Shown here: positions 27,837-43,299 of the stretch, piece by piece
How positions within the stretch are numbered: the first letter of the stretch is position 1
Layout: the number at the start of each line of letters is the position of its first letter
NCBI GenBank assembly: GCA_943735955.1
Contig: OX030967.1
Location: 1-64,000 of the forward strand
Direction of reading: 5' to 3'
DNA length: 64,000 bases
Source: Piscicola geometra
Lineage: Eukaryota > Annelida > Clitellata > Hirudinida > Piscicolidae
Position numbers and translations under genes: made by a program
Notes under the pieces: generated by a model
Told to the model about the DNA's origin: nothing
What the model saw: the letters and a program-made list of their open reading frames with translations, nothing else
The model's database searches: none

Positions 27837-30060
27837 ATTGCATATTTACATATATTGCATATTTACATATATTGCCTATTTACATATATTGCATATTTAC
27901 ATATATTACATATTTACATATATTGCATATTTACATATATTGCATAATTACATATATTGCATATTTACATATATTGCATATTTACATATATTGCATATTT
28001 ACATATATTGCATATTTACATATATTGCATATTTACATAAATTGCATATTTACATATCTTGCATATTTACATATATTGCATATTTACATATATTGCATAT
28101 TTACATATATTGCATATTTACATATATTGCATATTTACATATACTGCATTTTTACATATATTGCATATTTACATATATTGCATATTTACATATATTGCAT
28201 ATTTACATATATTGCATATTTACATATATTGCATATTTACATATATTGCATATTTACATATATTGCATATTTACATTTATTGCATATTTAAATTATATTG
28301 CATATTTACACATATTGCATATTTACATATATTGCATATTTACATATATTGCATATTTACATATATTGCATATTTACATATATTGCATATTTACATATAT
28401 TGCATATTTACATATATTGCATAATTACATATATTGCATATTTACATATATTGCATATTTACATATATTGCATATTTACATATATTGCATATTTACATAT
28501 ATTGCATATTTACATATATTGCATATTTACATATATTGCCTATTTACATATATTGCATATTTACATATATTACATATTTACATATATTGCATATTTACAT
28601 ATATTGCATAATTACATATATTGCATATTTACATTTATTGCATATTTACATATATTGCATATTTACATATATTGCATATTTACATAAATTGCATATTTAC
28701 ATATCTTGCATATTTACATATATTGCATATTTACATATATTGCATATTTACATATATTGCATATTTACATATATTGCATATTTACATATACTGCATTTTT
28801 ACATATATTGCATATTTACATATATTGCATATTTACATATATTGCATATTTACATATATTGCATATTTACATATATTGCATATTTACATATATTGCATAT
28901 TTACATATATTGCATATTTACATTTATTGCATATTTAAATTATATTGCATATTTACACATATTGCATATTTACATATATTGCATATTTACATATATTGCA
29001 TATTTACATATATTGCATATTTACATATATTGCATATTTACATATATTGCATATTTACATATATTGCATATTTACATATATTGCATAATTACATATATTG
29101 CATATTTACATATATTGCATATTTACATATACTGCATATTTACATATATTGCATATTTACATATATTGCATATTTACATATATTGCATATTTACATATAT
29201 TGCATATTTACATATATTGCATATTTACATATATTGCATATTTACATATATTGCATATTTACATATATTGCATATTTACATATATTGCATATTTACATAT
29301 ATTGCATATTTACATAGATTGCATATTTACATATATTGCCTATTTACATATATTGCATATTTACATATATTACATATTTACATATATTGCATATTTACAT
29401 ATATTGCATAATTACATATATTGCATATTTACATATATTGCATATTTACATATATTGCATATTTACATATATTGCATATTTACATAAATTGCATATTTAC
29501 ATATCTTGCATATTTACATATATTGCATATTTACATATATTGCATATTTACATATATTGCATATTTACATATATTGCATATTTACATATACTGCATTTTT
29601 ACATATATTGCTTATTTACATATATTGCATATTTACATATATTGCATATTTACATATATTGCATATTTACATATATTGCATATTTACATATATTGCATAT
29701 TTACATATATTGCATATTTACATTTATTGCATATTTAAATTATATTGCATATTTACACATATTGCATATTTACATATATTGCATATTTACATATATTGCA
29801 TATTTACATATATTGCATATTTACATATATTGCATATTTACATATATTGCATATTTACATATATTGCATAATTACATATATTGCATATTTACATATATTG
29901 CATATTTACATATATTGCATATTTACATATATTGCATATTTACATATATTGCATATTTACATATATTGCATATTTACATATATTGCATATTTACATATAT
30001 TGCATATTTACATATATTGCATATTTACATATATTGCATATTTACATATATTGCATATTT
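27837..30060 (+). repeat. Triplicated block with 647- and 800-bp offsets
   Basis: Three copies are anchored by 18-bp units at 28282, 28929 and 29729. Each is preceded by the unit strings TATTACATATT, GCATAATTAC, ACATAAATTGC, ATCTTGCAT and ATACTGCATTTTTAC. The offsets are 38 units plus one and 47 units plus one. The third copy differs by ATTGCTTATTT near 29611, and the middle interval contains extra consensus units and an ATAGATTGC unit near 29316. Confidence 0.8.
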
Positions 30061-32228
30061 ACATATATTGCCTATTTACATATTTTGCATATTTACCTAT
30101 GTTGCATATATACATATATTGCATATTTTCATATATTGCATAATTACATATATTGCATATTTACATATATTGCATATTTACATATATTGCATATTTACAT
30201 ATATTGCATATTTACATATATTGCATGTTTTCATATATTGCATATTTACATATATTGCATATTTACATATATTGCATGTTTACATATATTGCATATTTAC
30301 ATATATTGCATATTTACATTTATTGCATCTTTACATATATTGCATATTTAAATTATATTGCATATTTACACATATTGCATATTTACATATATTGCATATT
30401 TACATATATTGCATATTTACATATATTGCATATTTACATTTTATGCATTTATACATATATTGCATATTTACATATATTGCATCTTTACATATATTGCATA
30501 TTTACATATATTGCATATTTACATATAATGCATATGTACATATATTGCATCTTTACATATATTGCATATTTACATATATTGCATATTTACATATATTGCA
30601 TATTTACATATATTGCATATTTACATATATTGCATATTTACATATATTGCATATTTACATATATTGCTTATTTACATATATTGCATATTTACATATATTA
30701 CATATTTACATATATTGCATATTTACATATATTGCATATTTACATATATTGCATATTTACATATATTGCATATTTACATATATTGCTTATTTACATATAT
30801 TGCATATTTACATAAATTGCATATTTACATATATTGCATATTTACATATATTGCATATTTACATATATTGCATATTTACATATATTGCATATTTACATAT
30901 ATTGCATTTCTACATATATTGCATATTTACATATATTGCATATTTACATATATTGCATATTTACATATATTGCATATTTACATTTATTGCATATTTACAT
31001 ATATTGCATATTTACATATATTGCATATTTACATATTTTGCATATTTACATATATTGCATATTTACATATTTTGCATATTTATATATATTGCATATATTC
31101 ATATATTGCATATTTACATATATTGCATATTTACATATATTGCATATTTACATTATTTGCATATTTACATATTTTGCATATTTACATATTTTGCATATTT
31201 ACATATATTGCATATTTACATATATTGCATATTTACATATATTGCATATTTACATATATTGTATATTTACATATATTGCATATTTACATATATTGCATAT
31301 TTACATATATTGCATATTTACATATATTGCATATTTACATATATTGCATATTTACATATATTGCATATTTACATAGATTGCATATTTACATATATTGCAT
31401 ATTTACATATATTGCATATTTACATATATTGCATATTTACATATATTGCATATTTACATATATTGCATATTTACATATATTGCATATTTACATATACTGC
31501 ATATTTACATATATTGCATATTTACATATATTGCATATTTACATATATTGCATATTTACATATATTGCATATTTACATATATTGCATATTTACATCTATT
31601 GCATCTATACATATATTGCATATTTACATATATTGCATATTTACATATTTTGCATATTTACATATATTGCATATTTACATATATTGCATATTTACATATA
31701 TTGCATATTTACATATATTGCATTTCTACATATATTGCATATTTACATATATTGCATATTTACATATATTGCATATTTACATATATTGCATATTTAAATA
31801 TATTGCATATTTACATATATTGCATATTTACATATATTGCATATTTACATATATTGCATATTTACATATATTGCATATTTACATATATTGCATATTTACA
31901 TATATTGCATATTTACATATACTGCATATTTACATATATTGCATATTTACATATATTGCATATTTACATATATTGCATATTTACATATATTGCATATTTA
32001 CATATATTGCATATTTACATATATTACATCTTTACATATATTGCATATTTACATATATTGCATATTTACATATTTTGCATATTTACATATATTGCATATT
32101 TACATATATTGCATAATTACATATATTGCATATTCACATATATTGCATATTTACATATATTGAGTATTTACATATATTGCATATTTACATAAATTGCATA
32201 ATTTACATATATTGCATATTTACATAAA

Positions 32229-34360
32229 TTGCATATTTACATATATTGCATATTTACATACATTGCATATTTACATGTATTGCATATTAGCATATATTGC
32301 ATATTTACATATATTGCATATTTACATATATTGCATATTTACATATATTGCATATTTACATATATTGCATATTTACATATAATGCATATTTACATATATT
32401 GCATATTTACATATAATGCATATTTACATATATTGCATATTTACGTATATTGCATATTTACATATATTGCATATTTACGTATATTGCATATTTACATATA
32501 TTGCATATTCACATATATTGCATATTTACATATATTGCATATTCACATATATTGCATATTTACATATATTGCATATTTACATATATTGCATATTTACATG
32601 TATTGCATATTTACATATATTGCATGTTTACATATATTGCATATTCACATATAATGCATATTTACATATATTGCATATTTACATATATTGCATATTTACA
32701 TATATTGCATATTTACATATATTGCATATTTACATATATTGCATATTTACATAAATTGCATATTTACATATATTGCATATTTACATACATTGCATATTTA
32801 CATATATTGCATATTAGCATATATTGCATATTTACATATATTGCATATTTACATATATTGCATATTTACATATATTGCATATTTACATATATTGCATATT
32901 TACATATAATGCATATTTACATATATTGCATATTTACATATATTGCATATTTACATATATTGCATATTTACGTATATTGCATATTTACATATATTGCATA
33001 TTTACATATATTGCATATTTACATATATTGCATATTTACATATATTGCATATTTACATATATTGCATATTTACATATATTGCATATTTACATATATTGCA
33101 TATTTACATATATTGCATATTTACATATATTGCATATTTACATATATTGCATATTTACATATTTTGCATATTTACATATATTGCATATTTACATATTTTG
33201 CATATTTATATATATTGCATATATTCATATATTGCATATTTAAATATATTGCATATTTACATATATTGCATATTTACATATATTGCATATTTACATATAT
33301 TGCATATTTACATATATTGCATATTTACATATATTGCATATTTACATATATTGCATATTTACATATACTGCATATTTACATATATTGCATATTTACATAT
33401 ATTGCATATTTACATATATTGCATATTTACATATATTGCATATTTACATATATTGCATATTTACATATATTACATCTTTACATATATTGCATATTTACAT
33501 ATATTGCATATTTACATATTTTGCATATTTACATATATTGCATATTTACATATATTGCATAATTACATATATTGCATATTCACATATATTGCATATTTAC
33601 ATATATTGAGTATTTACATATATTGCATATTTACATAAATTGCATATTTACATATATTGCATATTTACATAAATTGCATATTTACATATATTGCATATTT
33701 ACATACATTGCATATTTACATGTATTGCATATTAGCATATATTGCATATTTACATATATTGCATATTTACATATATTGCATATTTACATATATTGCATAT
33801 TTACATATATTGCATATTTACATATAATGCATATTTACATATATTGCATATTTACATATAATGCATATTTACATATATTGCATATTTACGTATATTGCAT
33901 ATTTACATATATTGCATATTTACGTATATTGCATATTTACATATATTGCATATTCACATATATTGCATATTTACATATATTGCATATTCACATATATTGC
34001 ATATTTACATATATTGCATATTTACATATATTGCATATTTACATGTATTGCATATTTACATATATTGCATGTTTACATATATTGCATATTCACATATAAT
34101 GCATATTTACATATATTGCATATTTACATATATTGCATATTTACATATATTGCATATTTACATATATTGCATATTTACATATATTGCATATTTACATAAA
34201 TTGCATATTTACATATATTGCATATTTACATACATTGCATATTTACATATATTGCATATTAGCATATATTGCATATTTACATATATTGCATATTTACATA
34301 TATTGCATATTTACATATATTGCATATTTACATATATTGCATATTTACATATAATGCATA
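32229..34360 (+). repeat. 1445-bp-offset duplication with further copies downstream
   Basis: A module with ACATACATTGC, ATGTATTGC, ATTAGCATAT, paired TTTACATATAATGC, TTTACGTAT, TTCACATAT and GCATGTTTAC lies at about 32260-32910. It recurs 1445 bp on (85 units exactly), with GCATGTTTAC at 32622 and 34067. Further copies lie near 37200-37880 (offset 3502, rising to 3519 by GCATGTTTAC at 37586 because one extra ATGTATTGC unit was added) and near 40870-41540 (offset 7177). Confidence 0.8.
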
Positions 34361-34449
34361 TTTACATATATTGCATATTTACATATATTGCATATTTACA
34401 TATATTGCATATTTACGTATATTGCATATTTACATATATTGCATATTTA

Positions 34450-37240
34450 CATATATTGCATATTTACATATATTGCATATTTACATATATTGCATATTTA
34501 CATATATTGCATATTTACATATATTGCATATTTACATATATTGCATATTTACATATATTGCATATTTACATATATTGCATATTTACATATTTTGCATATT
34601 TACATATATTGCATATTTACATATTTTGCATATTTATATATATTGCATATATTCATATATTGCATATTTACATATATTGCATATTTACATATATTGCATA
34701 TTTACATTATTTGCATATTTACATATTTTGCATATTTACATATTTTGCATATTTACATATATTGCATATTTACATATATTGCATATTTACATATATTGCA
34801 TATTTACATATATTGTATATTTACATATATTGCATATTTACATATATTGCATATTTACATATATTGCATATTTACATATATTGCATATTTACATATATTG
34901 CATATTTACATATATTGCATATTTACATAGATTGCATATTTACATATATTGCATATTTACATATATTGCATATTTACATATATTGCATATTTACATATAT
35001 TGCATATTTACATATATTGCATATTTACATATATTGCATATTTACATATACTGCATATTTACATATATTGCATATTTACATATATTGCATATTTACATAT
35101 ATTGCATATTTACATATATTGCATATTTACATATATTGCATATTTACATCTACTGCATCTATACATATATTGCATATTTACATATATTGCATATTTACAT
35201 ATTTTGCATATTTACATATATTGCATATTTACATATATTGCATATTTACATATATTGCATATTTACATATATTGCATTTCTACATATATTGCATATTTAC
35301 ATATATTGCATATTTACATATATTGCATATTTACATATATTGCATATTTAAATATATTGCATATTTACATATATTGCATATTTACATATATTGCATATTT
35401 ACATATATTGCATATTTACATATATTGCATATTTACATATATTGCATATTTACATATATTGCATATTTACATATACTGCATATTTACATATATTGCATAT
35501 TTACATATATTGCATATTTACATATATTGCATATTTACATATATTGCATATTTACATATATTGCATATTTACATATATTGCATCTTTACATATATTGCAT
35601 ATTTACATATATTGCATATTTACATATTTTGCATATTTACATATATTGCATATTTACATATATTGCATAATTACATATATTGCATATTCACATATATTGC
35701 ATATTTACATATATTGGGTATTTACATATATTGCATATTTACATAAATTGCATATTTACATATATTGCATATTTACATAAATTGCATATTTACATATATT
35801 GCATATTTACATACATTGCATATTTACATGTATTGCATATTAGCATATATTGCATATTTACATATATTGCATATTTACATATATTGCATATTTACATATA
35901 TTGCATATTTACATATATTGCATATTTACATATATTGCATATTTACATATATTGCATATTTACATATATTGCATATTTACATATTTTGCATATTTACATA
36001 TATTGCATATTTACATATTTTGCATATTTATATATATTGCATATATTCATATATTGCATATTTACATATATTGCATATTTACATATATTGCATATTTACA
36101 TTATTTGCATATTTACATATTTTGCATATTTACATATTTTGCATATTTACATATATTGCATATTTACATATATTGCATATTTACATATATTGCATATTTA
36201 CATATATTGTATATTTACATATATTGCATATTTACATATATTGCATATTTACATATATTGCATATTTACATATATTGCATATTTACATATATTGCATATT
36301 TACATATATTGCATATTTACATAGATTGCATATTTACATATATTGCATATTTACATATATTGCATATTTACATATATTGCATATTTACATATATTGCATA
36401 TTTACATATATTGCATATTTACATATATTGCATATTTACATATACTGCATATTTACATATATTGCATATTTACATATATTGCATATTTACATATATTGCA
36501 TATTTACATATATTGCATATTTACATATATTGCATATTTACATCTATTGCATCTATACATATATTGCATATTTACATATATTGCATATTTACATATTTTG
36601 CATATTTACATATATTGCATATTTACATATATTGCATATTTACATATATTGCATATTTACATATATTGCATTTCTACATATATTGCATATTTACATATAT
36701 TGCATATTTACATATATTGCATATTTACATATATTGCATATTTAAATATCTTGCATATTTACATATATTGCATATTTACATATATTGCATATTTACATAT
36801 ATTGCATATTTACATATATTGCATATTTACATATATTGCATATTTACATATATTGCATATTTACATATACTGCATATTTACATATATTGCATATTTACAT
36901 ATATTGCATATTTACATATATTGCATATTTACATATATTGCATATTTACATATATTGCATATTTACATATATTGCATCTTTACATATATTGCATATTTAC
37001 ATATATTGCATATTTACATATTTTGCATATTTACATATATTGCATATTTACATATATTGCATAATTACATATATTGCATATTCACATATATTGCATATTT
37101 ACATATATTGGGTATTTACATATATTGCATATTTACATAAATTGCATATTTACATATATTGCATATTTACATAAATTGCATATTTACATATATTGCATAT
37201 TTACATACATTGCATATTTACATGTATTGCATATTAGCAT
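34450..37240 (+). repeat. 1394-bp tandem duplication in B3
   Basis: Two adjacent copies lie at an offset of 1394 bp, exactly 82 units: about 34450-35845 and 35846-37240. The best anchor is ATTGGGTATTTAC at 35716 and 37110, the only GGG that I noticed in satellite B. The GCATATATTC unit at 34645 and 36039 agrees. Private differences include ACATCTACTGC near 35151 (copy 2 has ACATCTATTGC) and AAATATCTTGC near 36745 (copy 1 has AAATATATTGC). An older copy lies at about 30950-32260, offset 3554, with ATTGAGTATT in place of ATTGGGTATT. Confidence 0.87.
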
Positions 37241-37787
37241 ATATTGCATATTTACATATATTGCATATTTACATATATTGCATATTTACATATATTGCAT
37301 ATTTACATATATTGCATATTTACATATAATGCATATTTACATATATTGCATATTTACATATAATGCATATTTACATATATTGCATATTTACGTATATTGC
37401 ATATTTACATATATTGCATATTTACGTATATTGCATATTTACATATATTGCATATTCACATATATTGCATATTTACATATATTGCATATTCACATATATT
37501 GCATATTTACATATATTGCATATTTACATATATTGCATATTTACATGTATTGCATATTTACATGTATTGCATATTTACATATATTGCATGTTTACATATA
37601 TTGCATATTCACATATAATGCATATTTACATATATTGCATATTTACATATATTGCATATTTACATATATTGCATATTTACATATATTGCATATTTACATA
37701 TATTGCATATTTACATAAATTGCATATTTACATATATTGCATATTTACATACATTGCATATTTACATATATTGCATATTAGCATATA

Positions 37788-40700
37788 TTGCATATTTACA
37801 TATATTGCATATTTACATATATTGCATATTTACATATATTGCATATTTACATATATTGCATATTTACATATAATGCATATTTACATATATTGCATATTTA
37901 CATATATTGCATATTTACATATATTGCATATTTACGTATATTGCATATTTACATATATTGCATATTTACATATATTGCATATTTACATATATTGCATATT
38001 TACATATATTGCATATTTACATACATTGCATATTTACATATATTGCATATTTACATATATTGCATATTTACATATATTGCATATTTACTTATATTGCATA
38101 TTTACATATATTGCATATTTACATATATTGCATATTTAAATTATATTGCATATTTACACATATTGCATATTTACATATATTGCATATTTACTTATATTGC
38201 ATATTTACATATATTGCATATTTACATCTATTGCCTATTTACATATATTGCATTTTTACATATATTGCATATTTACATATATTGCATATTTACATATATT
38301 GCATATTTACATATATTGCATATTTACATATATTGCATATTTACATATATTGCATATTTACATATATTGCATATTTACATATATTGCATATTTACATATA
38401 TTGCATATTTACATATATTGCATATTTACATAGATTGCATATTTACATCTATTGCATATTTACATATATTGCATATTTACATATATTGCATATTTACATA
38501 TATTGCATATTTACATATGTTGCATATTTACATATATTGCATATTTACATATATTGCATATTTACATATATTGCATATTTACATATATTGCATATTTACA
38601 TATATTGCATATTTACATATATTGCATATTTACATATATTGCATATTTAAATTATATTGCATTTCTACACATATTGCATATTTACATATATTGCATAGTT
38701 ACTTATAGTGCATATTTACATATATTGCATATTTACATCTATTGCTTATTTACATATATTGCATTTTTACATATATTGCATATTTACATATATTGCATAT
38801 TAACATTTATTGCATATTTACATATATTGCATTATTACATATATTGTATATTTACATATATTGCATATTTACATATATTGTATATTTACTTATATTGCAT
38901 ATTTACATATATTGCATATTTACATATATTGCATATTTACATATAATGCATATTTACATATATTGCATATTTACATATATTGCATATTTACATATATTGC
39001 ATATTTACGTATATTGCATATTTACATATATTGCATATTTACATATATTGCATATTTACATATATTGCATATTTACATATATTGCATATTTACATATATT
39101 GCATATTTACATAGATTGCATATTTACATATATTGCATATTTAAATATATTGCATATTTACATATATTGCATATTTACATATATTGCATATTTACATATA
39201 TTGCATATTTACATATATTGCATATTTACATATATTGCATATTTACATATATTGCATATTTACATATATTGCATATTTACATATATTGCATATTTACATA
39301 TATTGCATATTTACATAGATTGCATATTTACATCTATTGCATATTTACATATATTGCATATTTACATATATTGCATATTTACATATATTGCATATTTACA
39401 TATGTTGCATATTTACATATATTGCATATTTACATATATTGCATATTTACATATATTGCATATTTACATATATTGCATATTTACATATATTGCATATTTA
39501 CATATATTGCATATTTACATATATTGCATATTTAAATTATATTGCATTTCTACACATATTGCATATTTACATATATTGCATAGTTACTTATAGTGCATAT
39601 TTACATATATTGCATATTTACATCTATTGCTTATTTACATATATTGCATTTTTACATATATTGCATATTTACATATATTGCATATTAACATTTATTGCAT
39701 ATTTACATATATTGCATTATTACATATATTGTATATTTACATATATTGCATATTTACATATATTGTATATTTACTTATATTGCATATTTACATATATTGC
39801 ATATTTACATATATTGCATATTTACATATAATGCATATTTACATATATTGCATATTTACATATATTGCATATTTACATATATTGCATATTTACGTATATT
39901 GCATATTTACATATATTGCATATTTACATATATTGCATATTTACATATATTGCATATTTACATATATTGCATATTTACATATATTGCATATTTACATAGA
40001 TTGCATATTTACATATATTGCATATTTAAATATATTGCATATTTACATATATTGCATATTTACATATATTGCATATTTACATATATTGCATATTTACATA
40101 TATTGCATATTTACATATACTGCATATTTACATATATTGCATATTTACATATATTGCATATTTACATATATTGCATATTTACATATATTGCATATTTACA
40201 TATATTGCATATTTACATCTATTGCATCTATACATATATTGCATATTTACATATATTGCATATTTACATATTTTGCATATTTACATATATTGCATATTTA
40301 CATATATTGCATATTTACATATATTGCATATTTACATATATTGCATTTCTACATATATTGCATATTTACATATATTGCATATTTACATATATTGCATATT
40401 TACATATATTGCATATTTAAATATATTGCATATTTACATATATTGCATATTTACATATATTGCATATTTACATATATTGCATATTTACATATATTGCATA
40501 TTTACATATATTGCATATTTACATATATTGCATATTTACATATACTGCATATTTACATATATTGCATATTTACATATATTGCATATTTACATATATTGCA
40601 TATTTACATATATTGCATATTTACATATATTGCATATTTACATATATTGCATCTTTACATATATTGCATATTTACATATATTGCATATTTACATATTTTG

Positions 40701-42830
40701 CATATTTACATATATTGCATATTTACATATATTGCATAATTACATATATTGCATATTCACATATATTGCATATTTACATATATTGAGTATTTACATATAT
40801 TGCATATTTACATAAATTGCATATTTACATATATTGCATATTTACATAAATTTCATATTTACATATATTGCATATTTACATACATTGCATATTTACATGT
40901 ATTGCATATTAGCATATATTGCATATTTACATATATTGCATATTTACATATATTGCATATTTACATATATTGCATATTTACATATATTGCATATTTACAT
41001 ATAATGCATATTTACATATATTGCATATTTACATATAATGCATATTTACATATATTGCATATTTACGTATATTGCATATTTACATATATTGCATATTTAC
41101 GTATATTGCATATTTACATATATTGCATATTCACATATATTGCATATTTACATATATTGCATATTCACATATATTGCATATTTACATATATTGCATATTT
41201 ACATATATTGCATATTTACATGTATTGCATATTTACATATATTGCATGTTTACATATATTGCATATTCACATATAATGCATATTTACATATATTGCATAT
41301 TTACATATATTGCATATTTACATATATTGCATATTTACATATATTGCATATTTACATATATTGCATATTTACATAAATTGCATATTTACATATATTGCAT
41401 ATTTACATACATTGCATATTTACATATATTGCATATTAGCATTTATTGCATATTTACATATATTGCATATTTACATATATTGCATATTTACATATATTGC
41501 ATATTTACATATATTGCATATTTACATATAATGCATATTTACATATATTGCATATTTACATATATTGCATATTTACATATATTGCATATTTACGTATATT
41601 GCATATTTACATATATTGCATATTTACATATATTGCATATTTACATATATTGCATATTTACATATATTGCATATTTACATACATTGCATATTTACATATA
41701 TTGCATATTTACATATATTGCATATTTACATATATTGCATATTTACTTATATTGCATATTTACATATATTGCATATTTACATATATTGCATATTTAAATT
41801 ATATTGCATATTTACACATATTGCATATTTACATATATTGCATATTTACTTATATTGCATATTTACATATATTGCATATTTACATCTATTGCCTATTTAC
41901 ATATATTGCATTTTTACATATATTGCATATTTACATATATTGCATATTTACATATATTGCATATTTACATATATTGCATATTTACATATATTGCATATTT
42001 ACATATATTGCATATTTACATATATTGCATATTTACATATATTGCATATTTACATATATTGCATATTTACATATATTGCATATTTACATAGATTGCATAT
42101 TTACATCTATTGCATATTTACATATATTGCATATTTACATATATTGCATATTTACATATATTGCATATTTACATATGTTGCATATTTACATATATTGCAT
42201 ATTTACATATATTGCATATTTACATATATTGCATATTTACATATATTGCATATTTACATATATTGCATATTTACATATATTGCATATTTACATATATTGC
42301 ATATTTAAATTATATTGCATTTCTACACATATTGCATATTTACATATATTGCATATTTACTTATAGTGCATATTTACATATATTGCATATTTACATCTAT
42401 TGCCTATTTACATATATTGCATTTTTACATATATTGCATATTTACATATATTGCATATTAACATTTATTGCATATTTACATATATTGCATTATTACATAT
42501 ATTGTATATTTACATATATTGCATATTTACATATATTGTATATTTACTTATATTGCATATTTACATATATTGCATATTTACATATATTGCATATTTACAT
42601 ATAATGCATATTTACATATATTGCATATTTACATATATTGCATATTTACATATATTGCATATTTACGTATATTGCATATTTACATATATTGCATATTTAC
42701 ATATATTGCATATTTACATATATTGCATATTTACATATATTGCATATTTACATACATTGCATATTTACATATATTGCATATTTACTTATATTGCATATTT
42801 ACATATATTGCATATTTACATATATTGCAT
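37788..42830 (+). repeat. 3658-bp-offset duplication
   Basis: A block of about 0.9-1.1 kb starting near 37788 recurs near 41446. The 18-bp units 38130/41788 and 38641/42299, plus ATTAGCATAT, ATTTACTTATATTGC and ACATCTATTGCC, all fit an offset of 3658 bp. That is 215 units plus three, and exactly three 18-bp units (38130, 38641, 39526) lie inside the offset. Copy 1 has GCATAGTTAC where copy 2 has GCATATTTAC, so the TAGTTAC change arose in copy 1 before the 885-bp duplication. Confidence 0.83.
38260..40110 (+). repeat. 885-bp tandem duplication in B4
   Basis: Copies at about 38260-39144 and 39145-40110 match at 885 bp, which is 52 units plus one 18-bp unit. GCATAGTTACTTATAGTGC, seen only here, is at 38693 and 39578. 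The 18-bp units at 38641 and 39526, GCATTATTAC and ATAGATTGC agree. The match ends where ATACTGC near 40117 starts a segment copied from B3. Confidence 0.87.
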
Positions 42831-43299
42831 ATTTAAATTATATTGCATATTTACACATATTGCATATTTACATATATTGCATATTTACTTATATTGCATA
42901 TTTACATATATTGCATATTTACATCTATTGCCTATTTACATATATTGCATTTTTACATATATTGCATATTTACATATATTGCATATTTACATATATTGCA
43001 TATTTACATATATTGCATATTTACATATATTGCATATTTACATATATTGCATATTTACATATATTGCATATTTACATATATTGCATATATACATAGATTG
43101 CATATTTGCATATATTGCATATTTACATAGATTGCATATTTACATCTATTGCATATTTACATATATTGCATATTTACATATATTGCATATTTACATATAT
43201 TGCATATTTACATATGTTGCATATTTACATATATTGCATATTTACATATATTGCATATTTACATATATTGCATATTTACATATATTGCATATTTACATA

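Larger units (their letters stand above)
20230..30359 (+). repeat. Satellite B domain B2
   Basis: This domain holds 18-bp marker units at 20230, 20418, 20521, 20777, 21475, 22700, 23619, 24419, 24862, 26835, 27567, 28282, 28929, 29729 and 30342, all followed by type 1 or close-to-type-1 neighbours. The unit after 20521 begins GAATATTTACAC and is unique. The domain lacks GTATACC. GCATGTTTTC followed three units later by GCATGTTTAC marks five related modules near 24302, 24745, 26717, 27449 and 30226. Confidence 0.78.
30360..38129 (+). repeat. Satellite B domain B3, without the 18-bp A/T marker
   Basis: No GCATATTTAAATTATATT unit is present for about 7.8 kb, although the units on both sides carry it. 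One different 18-bp unit, GCATAATTTACATATATT, lies at about 32196. B3 has its own markers. ATATTTTGC with TTTATATATATTGCATATATTC occurs near 31091, 33217, 34645 and 36039. GCATTTCTAC without the 18-bp unit, ATATTAGCATAT, and GCATGTTTAC followed by TTCACATATAATGC near 32622, 34067 and 37586 are also specific to this domain. Confidence 0.78.

Noticed and set aside
29336..32116. 926-codon open frame and many overlapping + strand frames in satellite B
   Set aside because: 17 is not a multiple of three, so each + frame reads the same 17-codon cycle, and the consensus unit lacks TAA, TAG and TGA on that strand. All three frames are open together. The reverse complement of the unit contains TAA and is closed in every frame, exactly as expected for a non-coding repeat.
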